Shown here: piece by piece, positions 1 through 7,660 of the stretch | How the letters are laid out: each line of letters opens with the position of its first letter | How positions within the stretch are numbered: position 1 is the stretch's first letter | NCBI GenBank assembly: GCA_964370855.1 | Contig: CAYJMF010000039.1 | Location: forward strand, 1 to 37,526 | DNA length: 37,526 bases | Direction: 5' to 3' | DNA from: JAKLKS01 sp964370855 | GTDB lineage: Bacteria; Planctomycetota; JAJSAM01; JAKLKS01 | Position numbers and translations under genes: made by a program | Notes under the pieces: model-generated | The model's input: the letters and a program-made list of their open reading frames with translations, nothing else | The model's database searches: none | What the model was told of the DNA's origin: nothing

Positions 1-154
1 AGAATCATCCTTCCGGCCCATGGTGTTTCACCCCGCCCCCGCCGCCAATCTGGGTCGGGTTCAGTATGGCGGCGGGCGTCTCACCGGCGGCACGAGGTTG
101 CATGACGGGCGTCACGTTTCCGGGGAACGGGCCTTGCGCCCTCGGAGTCCGGAC

Positions 155-901
155 ATGTCGACACGAGCACGCCTTCCCCGCGGCCCCTTCGCCCTCTCCC
201 TGGTCCTCCACGGGATCGCTGGGCTCGTGGCGGCGGCCGTGATCGCCCCCGGCGCCCTCGGGCGGAAGCCTCTCGACAGGGTGGACGTCGCCCTGGCGCG
301 GGAGGTCGAGGCGGAGCCCGAGGATCCCCCCCCTCCCGAGATCCCCCTCCCGGAGGTCCGGGAGCCCGAGGAGGTCCGGCTCGCGGAGGAGCCGGTCCCC
401 GAAGAGGCCGACCCCCGGGAGAGCGACGCCGTTCCCCCGGAGACGATGACGGACTCCTGGGAGACCCGGGGCGGGCTCATCGGCCTCGGCGCCGGCCGGC
501 TCCCCCGTCTTCCGCGCCGCCGCGCCGCGGCCCCCGCCGCCTCCGTCGAGGAACCGGGCCCCGTCCCGGAGACCCCGCCGCCTCCCCCCGCGGGCCCCAC
601 CGTCGGCGCCCGGCCCCTCGTCGCCGAGTGCCGGGCCCCGGCCTACCCGGCCCGCGAGGAGCGCATGGGGGTCGAGGGGGTCGTGACCCTCCTCGTCGCC
701 ATCGGGCCCGACGGCTCCGTGGAGTCCGTGGAGGTGGAGGCGTCGAGCGGCTCCGCCGTCCTCGACGCCGCCGCCGTCGCCGCCGTCCGCGCCTGGCGCT
801 TCGAGCCGGCGCTCCGGGAGGGACGGCCCGTGGCCGACGTGGTCCGCCAGGACGTCCGCTTCCGCATCGACGGGGGGCTCGCCTCCCGCCGGGGGCGGTG
901 A
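155..901 (+). CDS. TonB-family energy-transducing protein
   Basis: A 248-residue protein with the usual TonB layout. There is one N-terminal membrane anchor (about residues 9-30, FALSLVLHGIAGLVAAAVI). A long Pro/Glu-rich periplasm-spanning stretch follows (about 45-150, with PPPPEIPLPEV). The C-terminal TonB domain (about 155-245) contains PAYPAREERMGVEGVV, then a glycine/aspartate turn, then AAVAAVRAWRFEPA, which are hallmark strands of the fold. TonB proteins pass proton-motive-force energy from ExbBD to outer-membrane receptors. No exbB, exbD or receptor lies beside it, so the partner is unknown. ATG 155 is preferred over the ATG at 20 because the signal anchor begins directly after it. 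The family call is secure; its specific role is not. Confidence 0.88.
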   Translation: MSTRARLPRGPFALSLVLHGIAGLVAAAVIAPGALGRKPLDRVDVALAREVEAEPEDPPPPEIPLPEVREPEEVRLAEEPVPEEADPRESDAVPPETMTDSWETRGGLIGLGAGRLPRLPRRRAAAPAASVEEPGPVPETPPPPPAGPTVGARPLVAECRAPAYPAREERMGVEGVVTLLVAIGPDGSVESVEVEASSGSAVLDAAAVAAVRAWRFEPALREGRPVADVVRQDVRFRIDGGLASRRGR

Positions 902-1137
902 TGCCGGGGGCGGGCGTCGGGTTCCTCCGGCGCGGGCGCCCCTGCCCCGGGTCCGCCCCGCCGCCGTCCCGCCCGCCCCTCCGCTCCCGCCGCGGCCTCG
1001 TCGCCGTCCTCCTCGCCGCGGGGATCCTCGCCCCCTGGATCCCCGTGGTCCTCGCCCTCTCGGGGGCGGAGGGACCGTTACCGGATCGACCCCGGCCGCG
1101 TGCTCCCCTCGACACGGCGCTCCTTCCGCGAAGGTGA
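901..1137 (+). CDS. Possible small single-pass membrane protein
   Basis: A 78-residue reading frame whose ATG shares one base with the stop codon of the TonB-family gene (TGATG), an arrangement typical of translational coupling. It has one plausible membrane helix (LVAVLLAAGILAPWIPVVLAL) flanked by arginine-rich segments. I recognise no family. In DNA of this GC content open frames arise by chance, and the composition is skewed to Pro, Arg and Ala. It is the only gene candidate in the roughly 340-base stretch between the TonB-family gene and the next gene, where I see nothing else. Confidence 0.25.
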   Translation: MPGAGVGFLRRGRPCPGSAPPPSRPPLRSRRGLVAVLLAAGILAPWIPVVLALSGAEGPLPDRPRPRAPLDTALLPRR

Positions 1138-1238
1138 CGCCCCGGGCAGACGGGCGCCCCTCCACCTTCCACCGGGGCCGCGGCTCCGATGTGCTGGCGA
1201 CACGCCGCGGCGGCCCGGGAATTGCCTTCGGGGATCCC

Positions 1239-2313
1239 ATGCGCACCACCGAGGGGACGCCCACCGACGCGACGATCCTGGTCCGGCGGCGCGCCCTGGC
1301 GGCGGCGGCCGCCGCCGCGGGGCGCCCCCACTCCCGCTGCGCAAAGCCCCTCCCCCCCCCCCCCCGCCGCGCGGGGGGGGGGGCGGGGGGCGGGGGGGGG
1401 GGGGGGGGCGGCCGCCGCGGGGCTCCTCCTCTCCCTCTGCGCATCGCCCCCGCCCGTCGCCCTCGCCGGCGACGGGAAGGGAGCGGGGGCGGCGGAGGCC
1501 CTCTCGACGGCGGCGAAGGTCGGCGAGAAGGAGGCGAAGGCCGCCATGCTGACCTTCGAGGAGACCACGGGGGCGAAGGAGCCGGAGCGGCGTCGCGCCG
1601 CCCTGCTGGAGCTGGCGAAGCACTCCCATCCCCTCATCGCGCAGCGCCTGCTCCGGCTCGCCGTCTCCGGGGAGCCCGCGGAACTGCGCGTCGAGGCGTT
1701 CCGCGCCCTCGCCCGGCAGGGGGAGGGCGCCGACCGCCACGGCCGCACCGTCGCCGCCTGGCTGGAGGCGGAGGTGAAGGAGTCGAGGAAGGCGACGGCC
1801 CGCGGCGACTTCGGACTCGTGATGGACCGGAAGATCGGGGAGCCGGTCCTCGACACCCCGGAGGGGAAGGCGGCCCTCGATGCGAAGCGCGCCCGGGCGC
1901 GGGTGCGCGCCGCCGCCGTGGACCTGCTCGCGGGCTGGCGGTTCCGGTCCGAGGGGTTCCGGGAGACGGTGATCCACTTCCTGCAGGACGGGGACGACGG
2001 GCTCGTCGCCTCCTGCCTCGGGCTCCTCGGCGCGTGGAAGGACGCGGCGGCGCTCCCCGGACTCCTCGCGCTCCACCGCATGTACCCCGCCCCCTCGAAG
2101 TGGGAGACCGGGGCCGTCGCCGACCTCGGCGGCACCGACGCCTCCGCGAAGGCGAAGTGGATGGCGGTCTACGGCGATCCCGACAAGCGCCGCCCGCGGC
2201 CCGCCGTCGTGAAGGCGGTCCGCGCCGCCGCCGAGGCGATCCTCGGGACGCCCTGCGAATCCCCCGCGGACCTCGAGGCGGCCATGAAGGAGGCGGGGAG
2301 GCGCCGGCGGTAG
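1239..2313 (+). CDS. Secreted HEAT-like repeat protein (frame broken by assembly artefact)
   Basis: Read as one gene, the protein starts at ATG 1239 with a positive n-region (ILVRRR) and an alanine-rich hydrophobic core. The frame then enters a poly-C/poly-G block. It resumes in another frame at about 1411 with AAAAGLLLSLCAS and a likely signal peptidase site, VALAG-DG. GCCGCCGCGGGG occurs exactly 100 bases apart on either side of the block; collapsing that duplication restores one frame and one complete signal peptide, giving about 324 residues. The mature part is helical with HEAT-like pairs (RRRAALLELAKHSHPLIAQR, AELRVEAFRALARQ, VASCLGLLGAWKD). No catalytic motif is visible, so it may be a periplasmic scaffold. 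The stop lies 27 bases from the stop of the convergent lyase gene. Confidence 0.7.
1319..1422. other. Assembly artefact: 100-base duplication with poly-C/poly-G runs
   Basis: The DNA from about 1311 to 1346 reappears in a cleaner form from about 1411 to 1446. Between the copies lie runs of C and G up to 16 long. The first copy looks like a degraded version of the second (GGCGCCCCCACTCCC against GGCTCCTCCTCTCCC), as expected where a low-quality contig end was joined without trimming. The offset is 100 bases, which shifts the reading frame by one. Confidence 0.75.
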
Positions 2314-2340
2314 CGCGGCGGCCTCCCCGGCCTTCGAGGA

Positions 2341-3774
2341 CTACCTGCGGCGGCCGCCCTTCCTCCCCTTCCGCCGCGCCTTCTCGTCCGGCGTCACGGT
2401 CAGGTTGTCGGGATGGAGCAGGCGGTCGGCGGTGGCCTTGTCCACGAGCTTGCGCTTGACGATGAGGGTGCGGATGGGGACGCCGGTCTTCACCGACTCC
2501 TTGGCGACCTCGGCGGCCTTCATGTACCCGATGAGGGGGTTGAAGACGGTGACCAGGCTCGGGCTCGCCTCGTAGTAGCCGTGGCAGACCTCGGCGTTGG
2601 CGACGATGCCGTCCACGCAGGCCCGGGCGAACTGGGGGAGGTAGCGGGTGAAGAGGTCCTGGGACTCGGTGACGTACTGCGCCATCCCCGGCATCATCAC
2701 GTTGAGCTGGCACTGGCCCGCCTGCACGGCGAGCGCCGTCGCGGTGTCGTTGCCGACGACCTTGAAGCAGACCATGTTGAGGCACTCCGCCATGACCGGG
2801 TTCACCTTGCCGGGCATGATGGAGGAGCCGGGCTGGACCGCGGGGAGGACGATCTCGCCGAAGCCGGTCTGGGGGCCGGAGCAGAGGAGGCGGAGGTCGT
2901 TGGCGATGCGGATGAGCTCGTAGGCGAGGTTGCGGAGCGCGCCGGAGTAGGCGTTGACGGGGAGATGGCTCTGGAAGCGCTGGATCATGTCCTTCGCGGG
3001 GCGCAGCGGAAGCCCCGTCTGGCGGGAGAGGTGGCGGATGGCCAGCGCCCGGTACCCGGGCACCGCGTTCATCCCCGTCCCGACGGCGGTGCCGCCGAGG
3101 GCGACCTCGTGGAGTTCCGCGGCGGCGTCGCCGAGGAGGCGCCGTGCGTGGGCGAGGCTGCGCCCCATGCCCGTGAACTCCTGCCCCAGCGTCAGCGGAA
3201 CCGCGTCCTGGAGGTGGGTGCGGCCGCTCTTCGGGATCCCGGCGAAGGCGCGGCCCTTGCGGAGGAAGGCCCGCTCCAGCACGGCCACCGCCTCGTCGAG
3301 GCCGCGGTGGAGGTGGAGCACGGAGACGTGGAGCGCCGTCGGGAAGGTGTCGTTGGTGGACTGGCCCTTGTTGACGTGGTCGTTGGGGTGGACCCGCTTG
3401 TAGGTGCCGCGGGGCTCGCCGAGGATCTCGCCGGCGCGGTTGGCCAGCACCTCGTTGTTGTTCATGTTGAAGGAGGTGCCGGCGCCGGCCTGGAACTCCT
3501 CCACGACGAAGTGGTCGTCGAAGCGGCCCGCAAGCGCCTCGTCGGCGGCCTCGACGATGGCCTTCGCGACGTCCGCGGGGAGGGCCTTCAGCTCGAGGTG
3601 GGCGATGGCCGACGCCTTCTTCTGCTGCAGGAAGGCCCAGCGAACGGCGCGGTGGGTGGGGCGCCCGGAAACGGGGAAGTTCTCCACGGCGCGCTGGGTC
3701 TGGACGCCGTAGTAGGCGGCGGCGGGGACCTTCTTCTCCCCGAGGGAGTCCTTCTCGACGCGGTACTGGATCAC
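2341..3774 (-). CDS. aspA: Aspartate ammonia-lyase / class II fumarase family lyase
   Basis: A 477-residue member of the aspartase/fumarase superfamily, with the signature loop GSSIMPGKVNP and the substrate-site segments GRTHLQDAVPLTLGQEF and LGGTAVGTGMN. Several diagnostic positions resemble aspartase (L-aspartate to fumarate plus ammonia) more than FumC: YYGVQTQRAVENF near the N-terminus, GAGTSFNMN rather than GSGTxxNMN, NDHVNKGQSTND, and VCFKVVGND...AGQCQLNV. I chose GTG 3774 because GAGGAGG sits five bases upstream and the protein then begins at the usual family position (IQYRVEKDSLGEKKVP). The C-terminus carries an unusual polybasic tail (KARRKGRKGGRRR). Fumarase activity cannot be excluded. 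It stands alone on the minus strand. Confidence 0.85.
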   Translation of the reverse strand: MIQYRVEKDSLGEKKVPAAAYYGVQTQRAVENFPVSGRPTHRAVRWAFLQQKKASAIAHLELKALPADVAKAIVEAADEALAGRFDDHFVVEEFQAGAGTSFNMNNNEVLANRAGEILGEPRGTYKRVHPNDHVNKGQSTNDTFPTALHVSVLHLHRGLDEAVAVLERAFLRKGRAFAGIPKSGRTHLQDAVPLTLGQEFTGMGRSLAHARRLLGDAAAELHEVALGGTAVGTGMNAVPGYRALAIRHLSRQTGLPLRPAKDMIQRFQSHLPVNAYSGALRNLAYELIRIANDLRLLCSGPQTGFGEIVLPAVQPGSSIMPGKVNPVMAECLNMVCFKVVGNDTATALAVQAGQCQLNVMMPGMAQYVTESQDLFTRYLPQFARACVDGIVANAEVCHGYYEASPSLVTVFNPLIGYMKAAEVAKESVKTGVPIRTLIVKRKLVDKATADRLLHPDNLTVTPDEKARRKGRKGGRRR

Positions 3775-3922
3775 GGGAGCCTCCTCTGGTGTGGCGGAGC
3801 CGGTGGTGGAACCGGCGATGCTATCCCCGGACGGGGGGCGGGCGTAACCTCTGGAAACGCGGGGAGTGTGATGGGGGGAGCGGGTCGATAGGATCGGGAG
3901 GGACCGTCGGGAGGGATCACCC

Positions 3923-5206
3923 ATGAACCGCGTCCTCGCCGCCTCCGTCCTTCTGCTCGCCGCGGGCTGCGCCTCCGTTCCGGAGGAGCCCCCTCTGGAT
4001 TCCGCGCACGCGGTCCCCGGGGAGCCCGCCGCTCCCGTTGCGGCCGCGCCGGAACCGGAGCCGGCCCCCGCTCCCGCCCCCTTCCTCCCCTCCGGCATCA
4101 AGGAGGACTTCAAGCTCTTCAGCGGGACGAAGGCCGCGTGGAAGGCGGCCCGCACCGAGGACGCGCGCACGGAGGCGCGGGCGAAGCTCGACGCCCTGGT
4201 CGCGGAGCTCGTCGCCCGGTGGTCGGCCCGGGTGGTCCCCGCGCCGGAAGGGCAGTACTGGGGCACCATCCTCCGCGAGGCGGGCCGCCACGGGGAGGCC
4301 GTCGCGGCATACCGCGGCTACCTCGCCGTCTCGGACCCGGCCTCCGCCAACTCCCTCGCGAGCACGACGAACATGATCGCGAGCCTCGTGGACGCGGGGG
4401 AGTTCGACGGGGCGGCGGCGGAACTGGAGAGGGCCGCGGCGACGGTGTACGCCGACCGGCCCGAGGACCGGGCCCGGGCGGAGACGGCCCTCGCCCTCGG
4501 GCTCATGCGCGCCGGCCGCCTCGAGGAGGCCGCGGCCCGGTTCGGGATGATCATGGACATGGGACCCGGGGATCCGGAGTCGGCGCTCCACGGCGTGGAC
4601 TGCCTTCTGCGGCTCGGCCGCACCGACGCCGCGGCCCGCCTCGCGGCGGCGGCGGCGGCGCGGTTCCCCGAGGGGAGGGTCGCGGACCGCATGCGCCTCC
4701 TCGTGGACCAGGTCGCCCTCGTCGGCCGACCCTCCCCGGGGTTCGGGGCGGCGCGCTGGTGGAAGGGGGAGGGGCCCCCGCCGACGGAGGAGGAACTGCG
4801 GGGGAAAGTCGTGGTGGTCTACTCCTGGAACATGCAGGCACAGTGGGTGAGGTGGTTCTTCGAGAGGCTCAACCGCCTCCACGCCGACTACGCGCCCAGG
4901 GGCGTCGTCGTCGTCGGCATCTCCCGCCTCCACCGGTTCGACCCCAACAAGATGGTGTACGACGAGTCCATGACCGAGGAGCAGGAGCTGATGTTCTACG
5001 ACGCGTGGAAGAAGGAGTACGCCGTGGCCCACCCCCTGGCCGTGGGGGAGTACGACGGCGCCCTCATGGAGGCGTGGTCGGCCCGCGTCATCCCCATGAT
5101 CGTCGTCGTCGGGAAGGACGGGGCCGTGGCCTACGTCCGCACCGGCAAGGACGAGGAGCACTTCGGGATCCTCCGGGAGGTCCTCGAACGGGAACTGGCG
5201 AGGTGA
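3923..5206 (+). CDS. Lipoprotein with helical repeats and a redox-inactive thioredoxin-fold domain
   Basis: A 427-residue predicted lipoprotein with a short signal and lipobox (LLLAAGC, Cys about 14), then an Ala/Pro/Glu linker. Residues about 60-260 form TPR-like helical pairs (ILREAGRHGEAVAAYRGYL, AETALALGLMRAGRLEEAAARF). The C-terminal 150 residues resemble a TlpA/AhpC-type thioredoxin fold: GKVVVVYSW, RGVVVVGISRL, and a late strand with the cis-proline segment VIPMIVVVGKDG. The CXXC site is missing; the aligned positions read Q-A-Q-W. It may therefore bind partners or folding substrates rather than perform disulfide chemistry (inference). GGAGGG stands seven bases before the ATG. A GC-rich 8-bp hairpin at 5214-5234 follows the stop. 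Confidence 0.75.
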   Translation: MNRVLAASVLLLAAGCASVPEEPPLDSAHAVPGEPAAPVAAAPEPEPAPAPAPFLPSGIKEDFKLFSGTKAAWKAARTEDARTEARAKLDALVAELVARWSARVVPAPEGQYWGTILREAGRHGEAVAAYRGYLAVSDPASANSLASTTNMIASLVDAGEFDGAAAELERAAATVYADRPEDRARAETALALGLMRAGRLEEAAARFGMIMDMGPGDPESALHGVDCLLRLGRTDAAARLAAAAAARFPEGRVADRMRLLVDQVALVGRPSPGFGAARWWKGEGPPPTEEELRGKVVVVYSWNMQAQWVRWFFERLNRLHADYAPRGVVVVGISRLHRFDPNKMVYDESMTEEQELMFYDAWKKEYAVAHPLAVGEYDGALMEAWSARVIPMIVVVGKDGAVAYVRTGKDEEHFGILREVLERELAR

Positions 5207-5343
5207 CGGGACCGGGAGGCGCCCTCCGCCTCCCTCCCCGCCCCTCCGGAATGCGCCGGATTCCCTTCGACCCCGGTGCCCCCCTGCCCCAAGATCGGGG
5301 GATCGGCCCGGTCGGGTGCGGGCGAATTCCAAGGAGAACGTCC

Positions 5344-6285
5344 ATGAAGTCCCTCGCGCTGTCCCTGGCCGCGCTGCTCGCGCTGGCCCCCGCCTCCCTC
5401 GCCCAGGAGGGCACCCCCGCCCCGAAGAAGGAGGAGGCCCCCGCCGCCCCCGCCACTCCTGCCGCTGAGAAGCACGTCAACAAGATCTCCGACGCGGCCA
5501 AGGCCGCCTTCGACGCCGCCGAGAAGCTCCTCTACTCCCCCGTCGGGCTCGGGCTCAAGGAACTCAAGGGCACCATCGAGATGAAGATGCAGATGGCCGG
5601 CATGGAGGAGGAGGTCGAGGGCATGCCCCAGATGGGGATGTCCTTCACCATCGAATTCAAGGCCCCCCGCGAGATGACCGTGGGCGCCAGGGGGGGCGAG
5701 ATGTTCGGCCCCGATGCCGGCGAGAACATGGCCCAGAGCGTGAAGTCCCTCGTCCTCAACTCCATGGGGATCATCGTTCCCGCCGGCGACTCCGAGTACG
5801 ACGCGGACATCGTGACGGAGAACGGGAAGAAGATCCTGATCCTCACCTCCTACGAGAAGAACGTGAAGCAGGGCGAGATGCGCATGACCATCGGCGACAA
5901 CGGCCTCCCGACCACCGGCGACATGACCATGATCCAGCGGATGCCCGGCGGCAAGACGATGGAGCAGAAGGGGAAGATGGGCTGGGTCTTCGCCAAGGAC
6001 GGCGACCTCTACCGCCTCGAGAAGCAGACCATCGAGGTCCCCATGGCCCCGGCCCCCATCGAGTACCGCATCGAGTACTCCGAGGCCGGCGGTTTCAAGG
6101 TCCCCACCAGGTTCCTCATGGACATGGGCGGGATGGCCTTCGGCTACCGCTTCACGGAACTCACCGTGAACGGAAAGGTCGTGGACCTCGGCGGCGCCAA
6201 GGACGGCGCGCCCAAGACGGCGACGCCCAAGGCGAAGGTGGCGGGCGTGGGCGAGAAGGAGGCCGGCGAAGACGACGGCATGTAG
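5344..6285 (+). CDS. Secreted periplasmic protein of unknown function
   Basis: A 313-residue protein with a clear Sec signal peptide (MKSLALSLAALLALAPASLAQ, cleavage near ALA-QE). An Ala/Pro/Lys linker precedes a beta-rich body from about residue 45 onward. That body alternates polar and aliphatic residues and is rich in methionine (MKMQMAGMEEEVEGMPQMGM). The overall pattern, ending in RIEYSEAGGFKVPTRFLMDM, recalls LolA/LppX-like half-barrel lipid-binding proteins, but I cannot assign it to a family. AAGGAGA lies eight bases before the ATG. A strong hairpin follows the stop, so the gene is probably a single transcription unit. The C-terminal 40 residues are low-complexity Lys/Ala/Gly. Confidence 0.8.
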   Translation: MKSLALSLAALLALAPASLAQEGTPAPKKEEAPAAPATPAAEKHVNKISDAAKAAFDAAEKLLYSPVGLGLKELKGTIEMKMQMAGMEEEVEGMPQMGMSFTIEFKAPREMTVGARGGEMFGPDAGENMAQSVKSLVLNSMGIIVPAGDSEYDADIVTENGKKILILTSYEKNVKQGEMRMTIGDNGLPTTGDMTMIQRMPGGKTMEQKGKMGWVFAKDGDLYRLEKQTIEVPMAPAPIEYRIEYSEAGGFKVPTRFLMDMGGMAFGYRFTELTVNGKVVDLGGAKDGAPKTATPKAKVAGVGEKEAGEDDGM

Positions 6286-6305
6286 TCCGCACCACGGGTC
6301 GACCC

Positions 6306-6345
6306 GGGGGGGCGCCCTCGCCGCGAGGCCGGGGCGCCCCCCCTT
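6306..6345 (+). terminator. GC-rich hairpin terminator
   Basis: A perfect 12-bp stem (GGGGGGGCGCCC at 6306-6317 with its complement at 6332-6343) closes a 14-base loop. It lies about 20 bases after the stop of the secreted protein gene. Only two T residues follow at once, with a further TT nearby, so the U-tract is weak. Confidence 0.55.
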
Positions 6346-6462
6346 CCGTTCCGGGGTAGGGCCCCGGATCGGGCACGGGCCTCCCCCGTGCGATACTAGT
6401 ACATGGTTCCCGGCAACCGGCGCGGAGTCGCCCGGGGAATGAACGGGGCCGAAAGGAACAAC

Positions 6463-6861
6463 GTGACCACCCATCGCACCATCCTCCTGCCGCTCCTCGC
6501 CCTCGCCGCCCTCCTGGGCGTCGCCCTCCTCGCCCCCGGCTGCGCCTCCCGCCGTGGGGCGTCCGGGGCCGTCCACCCCGGCGACACCTTCTCCTTCGAC
6601 GGGAAGAGCTACCTGCTCCAGCAGGTGCAGGAGGATTTCGTCCTCCTTCGCTACCGCGAGCAGGAGGAGGGGGGCAGCGACCTCATCTCCGGCTTCGTGG
6701 ACGAGGTCTTCCGCGTGAGCCGCTACGACCTCGGCCAGGGGCGCTGGTACGGCTCCTCCCGCCTGGAGGGCGTCTACGTCCAGTGGCTCGGCCTCGACGC
6801 CTTCGCCCTGGAGGACGACCGGGCCGCGCTCCGCGGCGCCGAGGTGGTGATGCTGCGGTAG
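6463..6861 (+). CDS. Small lipoprotein of unknown function
   Basis: A 132-residue lipoprotein. After GTG 6463 comes a typical lipoprotein signal with core LLPLLALAALLGVALL and lipobox LAPGC. The remaining roughly 100 residues are mostly beta-strand with a conserved-looking start (HPGDTFSFDGKSYLLQQVQEDFVLLRY), but I recognise no family. GTG 6463 is preferred over ATG 6403 and ATG 6439 because AAAGGAA precedes it at good spacing and the signal peptide then has a normal n-region. An inverted repeat (GCACGGG, five bases, CCCGTGC, 6373-6391) followed by GATACT may belong to its promoter region. The next gene begins 37 bases downstream in the same direction. Confidence 0.7.
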   Translation: MTTHRTILLPLLALAALLGVALLAPGCASRRGASGAVHPGDTFSFDGKSYLLQQVQEDFVLLRYREQEEGGSDLISGFVDEVFRVSRYDLGQGRWYGSSRLEGVYVQWLGLDAFALEDDRAALRGAEVVMLR

Positions 6862-6898
6862 TTGGAGGCGGCGGCGGGATCCGGGTACCTTCCCCCTC

Positions 6899-7468
6899 GT
6901 GATCCCGCCGGCCACCGTCCTTCACGTCTGCCGCGGACTCCCCCGGGAGCACGCCCACTCCGACGGCTCCCGCGTCCGCACGGCCATCTTCAAGGCGCCC
7001 GTCGAGGGTCCGGTCCCCGTGCGCACCCTCGGCCTCGAGGGGGACGGGCAGGCGGACCGCCGGTTCCACGGGGGCCCGGACAAGGCGGTCTACGCCCTCT
7101 CCGGGACCCACTATCCCCGGTTCGCGGCGCTGCTCGGGCGGGCGATGGAGCCGGGGCAGTTCGGGGAGAACCTCACGGTCTCCTCGGCGGAGGAGGCCGG
7201 GGTGCGGCAGGGGGATCGCTTCCGCTGCGGCACGGCGCTCCTCGAGGTGACGACCCCGCGGGGACCCTGCCGGAACGTGGACCTGCGGCTGGGGCCGGGG
7301 TTCCTCCAGCCCTTCTTCGATTCCGGCCTGTGGGGGTTCTACCTGCGGGTCCTCGAGGAGGGGGTGGTGGCGGCGGGGGACCCCTTCATCCTCGAGCGGG
7401 GGAACCCCGCGGGGCCGACGGTGGCGGCGCTCATCGCGGAGAAGATCGCCCGCAAGCGGAACGGATAG
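6899..7468 (+). CDS. MOSC domain protein (YiiM-like)
   Basis: A 189-residue single-domain MOSC protein. The family's glycine-rich entry (TLGLEGDGQADRRFHGGPDKAVYAL), the FGENL motif and the cofactor-associated cysteine (PRGPCRNVD) are all present in order. MOSC proteins bind molybdenum cofactor and transfer its sulfur or, in the YiiM subgroup, reduce N-hydroxylated compounds. This one lacks the extra beta-barrel domain of larger family members, as stand-alone bacterial versions do. The start is GTG 6899, as no ATG fits; no strong ribosome-binding site is evident. It lies between a lipoprotein and iorA with no obvious functional link. The 190 bases that follow hold nothing I recognise. Confidence 0.85.
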   Translation: MIPPATVLHVCRGLPREHAHSDGSRVRTAIFKAPVEGPVPVRTLGLEGDGQADRRFHGGPDKAVYALSGTHYPRFAALLGRAMEPGQFGENLTVSSAEEAGVRQGDRFRCGTALLEVTTPRGPCRNVDLRLGPGFLQPFFDSGLWGFYLRVLEEGVVAAGDPFILERGNPAGPTVAALIAEKIARKRNG

Positions 7469-7660
7469 GGATCACGCACCCCGTCCCGGCAGCATGACGG
7501 CCATCCCGGTTCCCCCTCCGCGCGCCCGCCATCGGCACTCCCCTTGCACCCTCCGTGGATCCCCGGAAGATCGCGGAAGATTCCGCCATCCACGCTCCCC
7601 CGGGCGGTCCGCTGCGCGGGATCCTTCCCGATCCGGCACGGGAAGCCCCCGGGAGGCCCC

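Noticed and set aside
4968..5000. A second selenoprotein among the other thioredoxin-fold genes
   Set aside because: Neither the QAQW lipoprotein nor the CEWT lipoprotein contains an in-frame TGA.
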